From: Cryptomeria japonica
Taxonomy: Eukaryota; Streptophyta; Pinopsida; Cupressales; Cupressaceae
DNA: 64,000 bases
Assembly (NCBI RefSeq): GCF_030272615.1
Contig: NC_081405.1
Span: 153,901,113 to 153,965,112, forward strand
Direction of reading: 5' to 3'
Part shown: piece after piece, positions 47,182 to 56,228 of the stretch
How the letters are laid out: the number at the start of each line of letters is the position of its first letter
How positions within the stretch are numbered: the stretch's first letter is position 1
Made by a program: the position numbers and the translations under genes
Notes under the pieces: model-generated
Databases searched by the model: none
Seen by the model: only the letters and a program-made list of their open reading frames with translations
What the model was told of the DNA's origin: nothing

Positions 47182-49770
47182 CTAGTCTAGCACGTCATCT
47201 ACCCCCCGATCTTGCTGATCAATATTTCGGGAAGGCAGGGAACACGCTAAAGGAGGAACATCCAACACAGCAGATGGAGCTATCACAAGATCCAAACAAG
47301 GGCTATGTTCATGTTCCAAGCCACGTTGTTCTTGTCTAGGAGCTAGGATAAGTGCTTTAGAAAATTCGTTAGATAAATGGTTATCAATATCAACAAGTTC
47401 ATATTCACTATCAAAAGCAAGAGGAGTAACATGTTCATCATGAATAACATTTTCATCTATATCATCATCAAGATTTATAAAAATAGGATCTTTAACTCGC
47501 ACAGGATCAAGACCATCATGCATCTTATGTTTAGGAGATTTAGGCTCAATTTCCGGCTGAGGAGAAAATGGAATAATGCTTGTTGAAGGTGTTTTTGGAG
47601 ATTGCAAAGTTCTCGAAGCAGCTACTTGAGCCCTAAGATGACGCTTTCGTCGGCGTTCACGTGCAGAACGATTTCGTCTAGTCTTAGTAGGAAGTGGAGA
47701 AGATTGAGGAGGAGGAATGTTCTCATCCTTATCACTTGGGTGCTTAGGTTGTGGTCTCTTAGGCTGGATAATAGGAGAAGAAGAAGGTCTCTTCTCTCTA
47801 TAAAAGGCAGGAGGAGGAACTGCTCCATATAAAGGAGGAATTTTTGGTTTAGGAAGAAGACCAAGTCCATCATGACGAGGAGGTATAGGTCTACTTTTAG
47901 AAGGTTTATTAGGCATAGACATAGTCACATCCATGGGGATGGGTTGGGAATCTTCTTGAGGAAAGACATTAGTTTTATCTTTCAAAGGAAGAACTTCCTT
48001 CTCAAGAACGATAGGAATGTCAAGTTTAGGTGTTCTAGGTTCACTTAGAGATAGGATCATATCTGTTTTCCACTTTTGATAAGATTTGAAAAGATGATCA
48101 CTTCGCGGAGGAAGAGATTGGAATTGTTTAGGCCAAAAGTAATCAATAGGAACACTAGAAGTTCTTTTAGCTGGTTTAAAGAGACTATGATTGACAGTAA
48201 CAACTTCACCATTATGGGGAAATTTCAAACACTTATGAATATGGGAAGCAATAGCTTTCATGGAAGATAGCCAAGGATAGCCAAGCTTCACACGAAATTG
48301 TTCGGATGAAGGAATAATAGCAAAGTTCACATCAAGAGATTTGTTATGGACCTCAATGGGTAATGTAATAGAACCAATTGCAGGAGAAGAAAATGCATCA
48401 AATAATTTCACAACCACATCTGTTTTGTCATAGATCACTTGATTCAATTGCAAAGTAAAAAGAAATTCTTCAGTAATAACATTAACCATGCACGAAGGAT
48501 CAATAAGCACTCCACGGCAAGGTGTATTCTTAACTTTTGCAACTATGTATAAAGGACCATCAGGTGCCCTGATAGTTTCACTAGAATCAAATGTGATGGA
48601 AGGTTCTTTAGGGTTTTCTTGCTGCTCTACAAAGTTAATCACATTCGGAGTCATAGACACAAGACCAGCAGATGAGAGAGAGGAATCATTAGCCTCAATC
48701 GCATTAGAGGTATGAGAAGGTAATGGATCAGTAAAAATCTGAAGATTTTGGTTAGGAGGAGCTACAGATGTGTTGCCTTTATCATTCACTCTGAAAACAG
48801 AGATAGTATTATTATCAATCAAATCTTGAATTTTACCCTTTAAAGAAAAACATTTTTCAGTATCATGCCCAGGCTGACGATGAAATTGACAAAAAGCTTT
48901 GTTATCAAAATAAGGTGAAGTAATCTTTGCAGGATCAATTTGTCGTACAGGAGGAAGAGTAAGCACATTTTGTTCCAATAACTTATTCATAATACTATGC
49001 AATGATTCATTCAAAGGAGTATACTTTCTTTCTTTCTTGAAAAACTTAGAAATAGGAGGCACACCTGATGCTGCATTCACATTGTTGTTGATGATGTTTT
49101 CATTAAATTTGATAGAATCTCTGTTCGGTTTAAACTTCCCAAATGGTTGTTGACTGCTATCACCCTTATCACTCGGAGCCATAGGATGTGATTGTTCCAT
49201 TTGACTCACAGTCAGTTGATAATTGTGAAGAGTGGCACACAACTGTTGGAAAGAAGTAAACTCAGAAAACAGAAGTTTGTCTCGAATATCTTTTTGTAAA
49301 TTAGAAATAAAGATTCTTTGAATATCATTGTCAGGCACTGGAAAAGAAATTTGAGCATACAAATGCTTATATCTACCAATGAAATCAGTCACTTTTTCTT
49401 TAACACCTTGTTTACAATGCATTAAATCAATCAAGGTAACTTTAGGACTTATATTGTTTTGAAATTGTTGAATGAAAGCATTTGCAAGTTGTTCGAAAGA
49501 AGAAATAGAATAAGAAGGCAACGAGCAATACCATTGTAGGGCTTTGTCTCTTAATGTTCTAGTAAACAGTTTCGCAAGCAACCTTTGGTCATAAGCAAAA
49601 TCAGTACATATTGTTTGAAAAGTCTTAACATGTGTTAGAGGATCACCTTTACCATTATAAAGCTCCAAATGCGGGATTTCAACATGTTTAGGAGGGATAG
49701 CTCGAACAATGTCAAGAGAAAGTGGGCTCGCAACATCAAATGTGGGCACACTAAACTTAGATTGATTCAT
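47182..49770 (-). CDS. gag: TR-GAG 1 gag/retropepsin-like polyprotein (862 aa, open)
   Basis: Residues about 30-190 form a Retrotrans_gag domain (HVEIPHLELYNGKGDPLTHV, LRDKALQWYCSLPSYSISSF, FIQQFQNNI, DFIGRYKHLYAQI). A zinc-knuckle-like CQFHRQPGHDTEKC lies near residue 295. Residues about 410-510 look like a retropepsin-type fold: GVLIDPSCMVNVITEEFL, FRVKLGYPWL and HKCLKFPHNGEV. The D-P-S-C in place of D-T/S-G makes catalysis doubtful. The C-terminal 300 residues are Pro/Lys/Arg-rich with a basic run (RRNRSARERRRKRHLR). No RT or integrase follows. The start at 49770 (MNQSKF) is the first ATG of the open frame, but conserved sequence extends upstream in broken frames. Confidence 0.9.
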   Translation of the reverse strand: MNQSKFSVPTFDVASPLSLDIVRAIPPKHVEIPHLELYNGKGDPLTHVKTFQTICTDFAYDQRLLAKLFTRTLRDKALQWYCSLPSYSISSFEQLANAFIQQFQNNISPKVTLIDLMHCKQGVKEKVTDFIGRYKHLYAQISFPVPDNDIQRIFISNLQKDIRDKLLFSEFTSFQQLCATLHNYQLTVSQMEQSHPMAPSDKGDSSQQPFGKFKPNRDSIKFNENIINNNVNAASGVPPISKFFKKERKYTPLNESLHSIMNKLLEQNVLTLPPVRQIDPAKITSPYFDNKAFCQFHRQPGHDTEKCFSLKGKIQDLIDNNTISVFRVNDKGNTSVAPPNQNLQIFTDPLPSHTSNAIEANDSSLSSAGLVSMTPNVINFVEQQENPKEPSITFDSSETIRAPDGPLYIVAKVKNTPCRGVLIDPSCMVNVITEEFLFTLQLNQVIYDKTDVVVKLFDAFSSPAIGSITLPIEVHNKSLDVNFAIIPSSEQFRVKLGYPWLSSMKAIASHIHKCLKFPHNGEVVTVNHSLFKPAKRTSSVPIDYFWPKQFQSLPPRSDHLFKSYQKWKTDMILSLSEPRTPKLDIPIVLEKEVLPLKDKTNVFPQEDSQPIPMDVTMSMPNKPSKSRPIPPRHDGLGLLPKPKIPPLYGAVPPPAFYREKRPSSSPIIQPKRPQPKHPSDKDENIPPPQSSPLPTKTRRNRSARERRRKRHLRAQVAASRTLQSPKTPSTSIIPFSPQPEIEPKSPKHKMHDGLDPVRVKDPIFINLDDDIDENVIHDEHVTPLAFDSEYELVDIDNHLSNEFSKALILAPRQEQRGLEHEHSPCLDLVIAPSAVLDVPPLACSLPSRNIDQQDRGVDDVLD

Positions 49771-49898
49771 AGAGGCAATTTGTTGCTGTAAAGAAGAGAC
49801 AGCTTGTGCAAGATTATTAATGGCGCTTCAGTCGAAGAATTCATATTAGATGTGTTAGATTGAGATGGAGGTGTTATGTTATTGAAAGAAGGTAAAGA

Positions 49899-50624
49899 TT
49901 AAGGTGGTGGGACTCTATGATAGGTAGTCATAGGAGATGATTGGACAGGAGGAACACTACAAGGAGGAATGGAATGGTTGAACGAATTGCCCCCTTGCGT
50001 CATGTTCATTTGTGGAGATGAAATAGGAACACTCATTGAAGGAATGAATGAAGAAGTTGGATTGAATGAAGGAAGAGGGTTAATTGAAGAAGAAGGATTG
50101 CGCCCATGACTAGTGATCATAGGAGGAATGTCTTGTATAGAAGTAGTCATTATGTTTGATGTAAAGGTAGGTATGCTAGCAATAGAAGTTGTCAAAGGAA
50201 TAGAATGATTAACTTGTGTGGGAGGTTGTGTATAACCTAAAGTTTCGGCACAACTCTTTATAGGCATCACATTCGAATCCACGATGTGTGCAATACCACG
50301 CAAAATATCAATTCCATTCTTATCACTTTGAAGCATGCGTTTTAGACCCTCAATTAAAGGAAGAGCTTGACTCTCGGGATACTCATGAGACATCCATTGG
50401 TGAAAATCGTCAAATTGGTTATCCAATTTCGAAAGTTGTTCTACAGAAACCTCATGGAGAGCTTCTTCATCATTAGGAGGATTAGAGGAATTACCCATGT
50501 CCTCGTTAAAAAGGCTATTCAAATTAGGTTCCATCTCCTCGGTAATTAAACCTCGGAAAGACTTAATTCTACGGCTTCGTCTAACGGGAATAGTGTAGGT
50601 GGGGCTTATTGTTGTAAAACTCAT
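49899..50624 (-). pseudogene. gag: TR-GAG 1 gag, N-terminal part (open 241 codons)
   Basis: Starts at an ATG at 50624 after a 1.2-kb leader. It has a basic VRRSRRIKSF motif, an acidic segment with NEDMGNSSNPPNDEEALHEV, and then a long Pro/Ser/Thr/Met-rich region. It ends at a TAA (49899-49901). The same frame continues past this stop, and a one-base shift near 49826 then leads into the 862-codon frame starting at 49770. So this stop and the shift are two disabling changes in a gag that would otherwise run from 50624 to 47182. Alternatively the downstream ORF is translated separately. Confidence 0.8.
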
Positions 50625-51781
50625 GCACTAGAAAGAGAGAGAAGATTTTGAATTTAGAGGTAGCAATTTTCAGTAAAATCAGCCAATCTTCTGGATTTAA
50701 GCTGTTAAATGCAATCACGACAGTCTCCCGAAATTTCGGAAAAAATGTCCGGGACCGTGGCGCTCGGAGTGCAACACGGTCCTTGCAACTTTTTTCAAAA
50801 TTTGCAGGGATGAAAGGTATGATGATTTTAGAGCTAATCTGAAAAAATTGAGTGATTTTACGATCTGTAGATAGGCCAAATTAAAGTTGCAAATTCAAAA
50901 TTGAACCCTATCAAGATTGTCGAAAAATGCAAAACTTGAATTTTTAAAAAGAGAGGGAAATTGAAATTTTGAATTTTATGATTTTAGAGGGAATGCCAAA
51001 AGCAATGCAAATTTTGAAATTCAAAAGTTGACTCAATTTCACGCAAAATTCAATTTTGAAAGCGGAAATCAAAGTTGTTGTAATTAAGCACTTAATTTCA
51101 AAAGTCACAAATTGCAAGAATTTGAATAAAGCACTGAAATTTCGAATGAATGCAAACACACTTTTCAGATTTAGGACAGTAAGAACACAATTTTGACACA
51201 AAATTTCAATTTCGATGATTTTTGAATGATTAGAAGCCTTAATCCAAGCAATCACAAGACCAACTTTGACTGTAATTTTGAAAGTGTTATAATTGATAAA
51301 ATCAGCCAAAATTCTGGATTTTAGCAGAAAAATACAGTAAGATCTCGCTCCGAAATTTCGGAAAAAATGTCGGGGACGATGGCGCTCGGAGTGCACACGG
51401 TCCTCGCAACTTTTTTCCAAATTTTCAGGGATGAAAGATATTGTGATTTTATTGCGGAATCCAAAGTTACAGCCGATTTGGAGATGTTTTGATCAGTGAA
51501 ATTGTCGGACAAAGGTTGAATCAAGAGGGTTTCAAAAATTAGGGTTTTGACACTTAACCACTTAATTTTCAAAATTAAAGCACAAATATGAATTGATAAT
51601 TTGTAATAGAAGAGCAGATCTGAAACAAGCATTAATAATTAAGCATTTCACAAGTTCAATTTTCAAAAAGAAAATTTAGGGTTTTTTATGCAATCACCTC
51701 TAAAATTTTGCAAAAGATCAAACATGGAAATGTAATCAAGGAACCAATTTTCAGATCTAAGCATGAATAATCAGAAAGGAT
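50625..51781 (-). other. TR-GAG 1 untranslated leader with duplicated hairpin segment
   Basis: A/T-rich leader with two copies of a roughly 170-bp segment (about 50680-50850 and 51300-51460). Both contain CCGAAATTTCGGAAAAAATG and a GC-rich GGCGCTCGGAGTGCA flanked by GGGAC and CGGTCC, able to fold back. Related GGAC..GGCGC..GGCGCC..GGTCC hairpins occur in the LTRs. Confidence 0.7.
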
Positions 51782-51800
51782 GTTCACGTCGGGTTCACCA
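51782..51800 (-). promoter_or_regulatory. Primer binding site of TR-GAG element 1
   Basis: TGGTGAACCCGACGTGAAC on the minus strand, three bases inside the LTR. TR-GAG element 2 has the same site with three changes (54591-54610). Confidence 0.85.
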
Positions 51801-51803
51801 AAA

Positions 51804-53053
51804 TGTAAAGCGGAAAATCGCGATCGAACCCTAGTTGCTCTCCCCTCTTCCAACTCCGAGGAGAGAGAAGGGAGGTTACTAGGGTTGATGGTTTTCACTT
51901 AGGGGAGAAACTTTACATTCGAAAGAGGGGTTGAAACCCACAAGATCCAATCCCACACAATGCAAGATTGGATGCTAAATGAGTTTCAAGGGTTAAGAAA
52001 GCAAGGCTACCCTCTTTTGTAAAGAATGTTGATAGAAGAATTAAGCTAGGAATGCATAGAAAGTGACAAAGATTCGCTTATAAATTGAGATAGGGATATA
52101 GTATGAAGCTGCGGACCTGGAATTAGCAATAAAATGTCGATACGGCGCTGTCCTGCAAATTTGAGCAAAAGTTGTCGGGACGATGGCGCCCGGCGCCACG
52201 GTCCTCCGAAAAATCCGCGAAACGAAGGGGGATCTGTTCGTCTCTGCACAAGGATTCCAGATCTTCAATTTCAGCCGCGTACCTGCAACCTACACACAGA
52301 AAAGCGAAGACGATTGGGGGGTTAGGGATTAGGGGTTTGCCTTTAGGTCAAACCCCGGTTTTGGAATTAACCAAGAAATGAGCAAGTGCTGTAAATGTAA
52401 ATGACTGTAAAACAAGTACTAATACCTTGTTCTAAGGATGTTTGTATCCTTATGTGCGAAGGTATAGATGTTGTATGTTGTTGTAGTATGTTGTATGTAG
52501 TATGTAGTAAGTGATCTCCTCTTCAATGGTTGAATCCTTGTCTTGAATGCAACACTTAGCCTTGAATGGAAACTTAGAAGGAATGCTTGAATGCTTGAAT
52601 GCTTGAATGCTTGAATGCTTGAATGTTTGAATATAGTTTCCACGCTTGTACACATATCCTCCTTCTCATGCCAAATGAGAGAGAAAAATGTAGTTTATAT
52701 ACTTGTCAATTAGGGCTAATAGACTCATTTTCCTGACCTTAGGCCGACCAGGAAAGTTAATTTCCAAATTGCAAACAAAAAGACCCGAGACCCCATAGGA
52801 GACCGGGCCCAAAATAGGCCCAGGGACCAGGGTGCTGGGCGCCATGGTCCTGGGGGACCAGGGTGCTGGGCGCTCTAGTCCCACCTCCCGGGATAGCAGG
52901 GTGCAAGGAGGTTCAGGCCAGGGTGCTTGAAAAATGCAGTTTTTAGTGTCATGAGCAAGTTTCAGGGTCTCCATTCAGGTTGCGTGTTGCGTCGCCATCG
53001 TGAAGACCGAAATGCAGTCAAAATTGCAAGTGTCGCAATTTTAGGACGCTACA
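51804..53053 (-). repeat. 5' LTR of TR-GAG element 1
   Basis: The minus strand starts TGTAGCGTCCTAAAATTG and ends CGATTTTCCGCTTTACA. The TATA box is at about 52695-52701. Compared with the 3' LTR it has a deletion of about 34 bp in the GC-rich hairpin block (about 52830-52885) and two more copies of an 8-bp GAATGCTT repeat (52580-52625). Confidence 0.95.
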
Positions 53054-53058
53054 GAAAT

Positions 53059-53329
53059 GATCTACAAATGTAAATATCTTCTTCAACCGGCTATGGGTGA
53101 TGACACCCCAAAAAGCCATTTGTTGCTTTCTAGTTTACATGGAGAAATTCACTTTCATTCTCACTTTGAACTTGGCCCTTTTGCACCCTCTGCAAACAAT
53201 GAGTTTACCATTCTCTACTCATGGCCTTATTGAGATAAATAATGATCTCTTTTCCTTTTATTTCTCCTTTATAAATGGTGTCCTATTCTATGCATTCCTT
53301 GCATCTTGTCACTATTAATGTTGCTCGCT
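53059..53329. other. Spacer between the two TR-GAG elements
   Basis: Old sequence that continues the RNase H-like relic target on the minus strand. Beyond the relic no clear domain is visible, only short frames. Confidence 0.4.
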
Positions 53330-53470
53330 TCTATCTTCTCCCCAGGGCCATCATATATCCAACTTCTCCCATTGTATGCCTCAAAATTGTCAAATTGGAC
53401 TTCATTATTACTCTAGCTTAAAGATGTTGCCCACTTGGAGAGAGTGTCAGCATATGAATTGGCCTCTCTA
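53330..53470 (-). pseudogene. RNase H-like relic, C-terminal piece
   Basis: The minus strand reads REANSYADTLSKWA just left of TR-GAG 2. It is the usual end of a plant RNase H-like (RVT_3 type) domain with its R-E-x-N-x-x-A-D motif. The N-terminal part lies on the far side of the inserted element (63632-64000), in matching order on the minus strand. Confidence 0.75.
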
Positions 53471-54587
53471 TGTAATGTCATAAATTGCATCTCATGCAAT
53501 TCCGTGTCATATAAGTGTCTTCGCTCCATGTCGATGGAGATCATGCATCATCATATTTGTCCTTTTTTTTCCACATGGATCGCCCTGTCAGCTTGAAACT
53601 TGTCTTTTATCGACCATGCTAACCAATTAACCATGGGACTCTAACACATCATGGACATGTCTACATGTCACACTAGTGTCCCATGAATCTGTCAATCTGT
53701 AGCTGGTCGTTTGAGCATTATGCTTGCACCCAAAAGAGTTTGTAACACCTCTATCCACTACCATCGACGTCGGGATTCATTTGGGAGGCTATATCTTTCA
53801 CATTTCTAGCCTTTCTTGAGACTTCTTGATCATTTGGAGATACTTAGAGCTCTAGGCATCCATTTTCCTCTTATCTTGCACACATTTTCTAGCATCTAAA
53901 GGACCACCATTGTTGCAATCTCTTGAATAGCTCACGGTGTTGTCTTCACAAGTGTTGGAAGGGGAGTTCACTTACTTTCCTTAGTTTATTTGCATACTCA
54001 TAATATTTTATTTCAATCTATCTACTATCCTATTCATGTTTCTTTCATCTGTATTGTTCCATTTTCATCATTTCTATTATCTGGGTTGTTCGTGGAGGTG
54101 GAAACACCAAAACGAGGGTCTAATTGAGGCAAATCTCTAAACATAGCCCCCAACATTTTCCTTCTTGCTTGTGTACAGGTTTATAGTCGTGGGAAGGCGA
54201 TCATCTTGCGGGAGGCTTCAATCATAGACCAGTTGTGAGTTTCACTCATTCTTTTTCCTCACTTCATTCTAGTATTTCACATTCTATGTTGTTAGCTTAA
54301 TTTGTCATTTTCTGTGTTTATTTAATAGTACAGTCACATCTGTTGTTCCCATGCAATCTTTGTACCTCATCCATATAGGACGAAAGTGTGTCACTCTTGT
54401 CCTCAAGACAGAGGCTTAGCAGGGTTGTTTGGGAACTCTGTTTGTTAGTCATTTACCTTATTCTGTATTTAGTTTTACATTTTCATCCCTTGGTTCACCT
54501 TTAGCTCCAGTATAAGTGAGGTAGAGTGAAGGAAGGTTTCTTCCTTGAGGTTCATCACCTTGAGGGTGATAAATCTCGTCCTCTACG
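53471..54587 (+). repeat. 5' LTR of TR-GAG element 2
   Basis: Starts TGTAATGTCATAAATTGC and ends CGTCCTCTACG, where the last base differs from the CA expected and seen in the 3' copy. It matches 62492-63626 along its length with many substitutions and small indels. Confidence 0.92.
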
Positions 54588-54590
54588 TTT

Positions 54591-54610
54591 TGGTGAACCT
54601 AATGTGAACC
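54591..54610 (+). promoter_or_regulatory. Primer binding site of TR-GAG element 2
   Basis: TGGTGAACCTAATGTGAACC, three bases after the LTR end. It is the same site as in TR-GAG 1 apart from transition changes. Confidence 0.85.
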
Positions 54611-54778
54611 AACTGTATCGTCATTTTCTTTAGTCATTATTTCATAACTACATTTAAAATCTAAGGCAAAGTAAAAATAGAGAACCAAAAAGACAAACAT
54701 AATATCAACCTTGAAACACACCTCAAAACAACTCTCTTTTATCACAAGAGTGTTATAGACTTGTGACATCCTAGTAGT

Positions 54779-56228
54779 GTGGTTGAAGTGTTTTGGAGCT
54801 TGTCCATGACCTTTACGACCCAGATTGCCACAAGAGTTGTTGTGAGAAGGACTGCTAGGAAGAGCATTCATGCGAATTGCTACAGTCCACCTAGGTCGAG
54901 TCTAATGTTTAACGATCAGCTTCCTGACCCGAATGATTTCCTAGCTTCTCACCCTCTTGAGACCATTTTGGTAGGGGTTCCTTCTCCACCTAATTCACAA
55001 TCCAACTCTCAAAAAAATTCTCCAAGGAATTCTCCTCCATCTTCCCCTCCTATTATTGATCACGATTTTGTCATTACCATTGATTTTGAACAGATTAACA
55101 TGTTAGAGCAGAATTTGAGAGACTTTGAGGGTTTCTTAAATTGGGAGAATGTCCTCCCCTAGGCCGACAATGTTGTAAGTACTCTGAGAGACATGTTGAT
55201 CTTAGATAGGAGATGCCTAGAGATGTTGAGGGTGTTATCTATGATTGTCAAGAGTCACATGCCTTTGGCTAGTTCCTCTCCTCAAGATAGACAGTCTAAC
55301 ACTTGTGGCTCTCAAATTGGCATGGACATACCTAGTTTAATGGTGCATATGGTTGATCTTGGGCCTACCATTCCCAGCATCAATGCTTCTACCACTCCCC
55401 TAGGTTATACTGGTATGGCTAGTAGTTCTACTACCACTTTCGTTGCAGGGCACACTGCTTCTGTCAGTGTTGGTCCAGATGTTGGTGCTATCCTTTATGG
55501 TAGTATCGGTCCTCATGTCAGTGCGGGTGGAGGTGGTGGTGTGCATGGTGCTCCTCCCCGTTCTCTACTACCTACTAATCCTGTCTTGAACACCATTTTG
55601 CAAAATATGGGTCAGTTGCAATTGCAGCTCACAAACCTAGCATCCACCTCTAGTTAGTCTTTGATACCTTCATATTATCGTATGAGCCCACTTGACATCA
55701 CCATCCTTAATACCATCTATCCCCAAGGGGATGAGTCTCTAAATTTTAATCGATTCAATGGTGATGGAGATCCCAATGTGCATATCGACTCTTTCATGAC
55801 CATGTGTAGTGATTATCACAGTCTGGATTTTGTTTTTCTTAAACTATTCTCTTGTTCTCTTAAGGGGACCATGTTAGAATGGTATAGTTCATTGACTAAT
55901 CACTCTATCCAAATGTTCGATCAACTTATGGATCTTTTCCTCAAACAGTTCCAAGAAAACATTGGTAGCAAGGTCACCATAGTTGACCTTGTTCACTATA
56001 AGCAAAGGTCGAATGAGAAGATTACAGACTTTATCTCGCGGTACCAATCTATCTCTACTAGGATCACCATTACCCTGCCAAATAGTGATTTGCAAAGGAT
56101 GTTCATTAGAAATTTGTAGTTGGCATTAAGGGAGAAGTTATCACTCAATTGATATCAAAAAATTTCCAATATGTGTTCAGCACTCATCGATTACCAGCAT
56201 ATGTTGACTCAGTTCGAAGAGTCCTATT
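54779..56228 (+). pseudogene. gag: TR-GAG 2 gag, first part
   Basis: Open pieces are 54779-55162, 55193-55657 and 55661-56119, followed by a frame with stops to 56228. The N-terminal part has VVVRRTARKS, like the VRRSRRIKS of element 1, then a Pro/Ser-rich linker and a Gly-rich run (SAGGGGGVHG). The gag core has FNRFNGDGDPNVHIDSF, LKGTMLEWYSSLTNHSIQMF, LFLKQFQENIGSKVTIVDLV and ITDFISRYQSI. An in-frame TAG at 56117-56119 (after MFIRNL) is also present in the second copy at 59726-59728, so it predates the duplication. Confidence 0.87.
55835..56228 (+). repeat. Gag segment duplication, left copy (394 bp)
   Basis: Direct repeat of 59444-59838, from TTTCTTAAACTATTCTC to CGAAGAGTCCT, with about 20 differences by eye. 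The two copies border a foreign block of 3.2 kb. Confidence 0.9.

Larger units (their letters stand above)
45177..53053 (-). mobile_element. TR-GAG-type LTR retrotransposon 1 (gag and protease-like only), young
   Basis: The two LTRs (45177-46432 and 51804-53053) are almost identical. It is flanked by GAAAC (45172-45176) and GAAAT (53054-53058). The primer site lies inside the right LTR and the polypurine tract inside the left LTR, so it reads on the minus strand. The 5.4-kb internal part codes for a gag/retropepsin-like polyprotein only: no RT, RNase H or integrase. Terminal-repeat elements with only GAG (TR-GAG) are known in plants and are mobilised by autonomous partners. Confidence 0.92.

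Noticed and set aside
55889-56095. Minus-strand ORF also found at 59498-59704
   Set aside because: Antisense of the duplicated gag segment; its repetition follows from the duplication.
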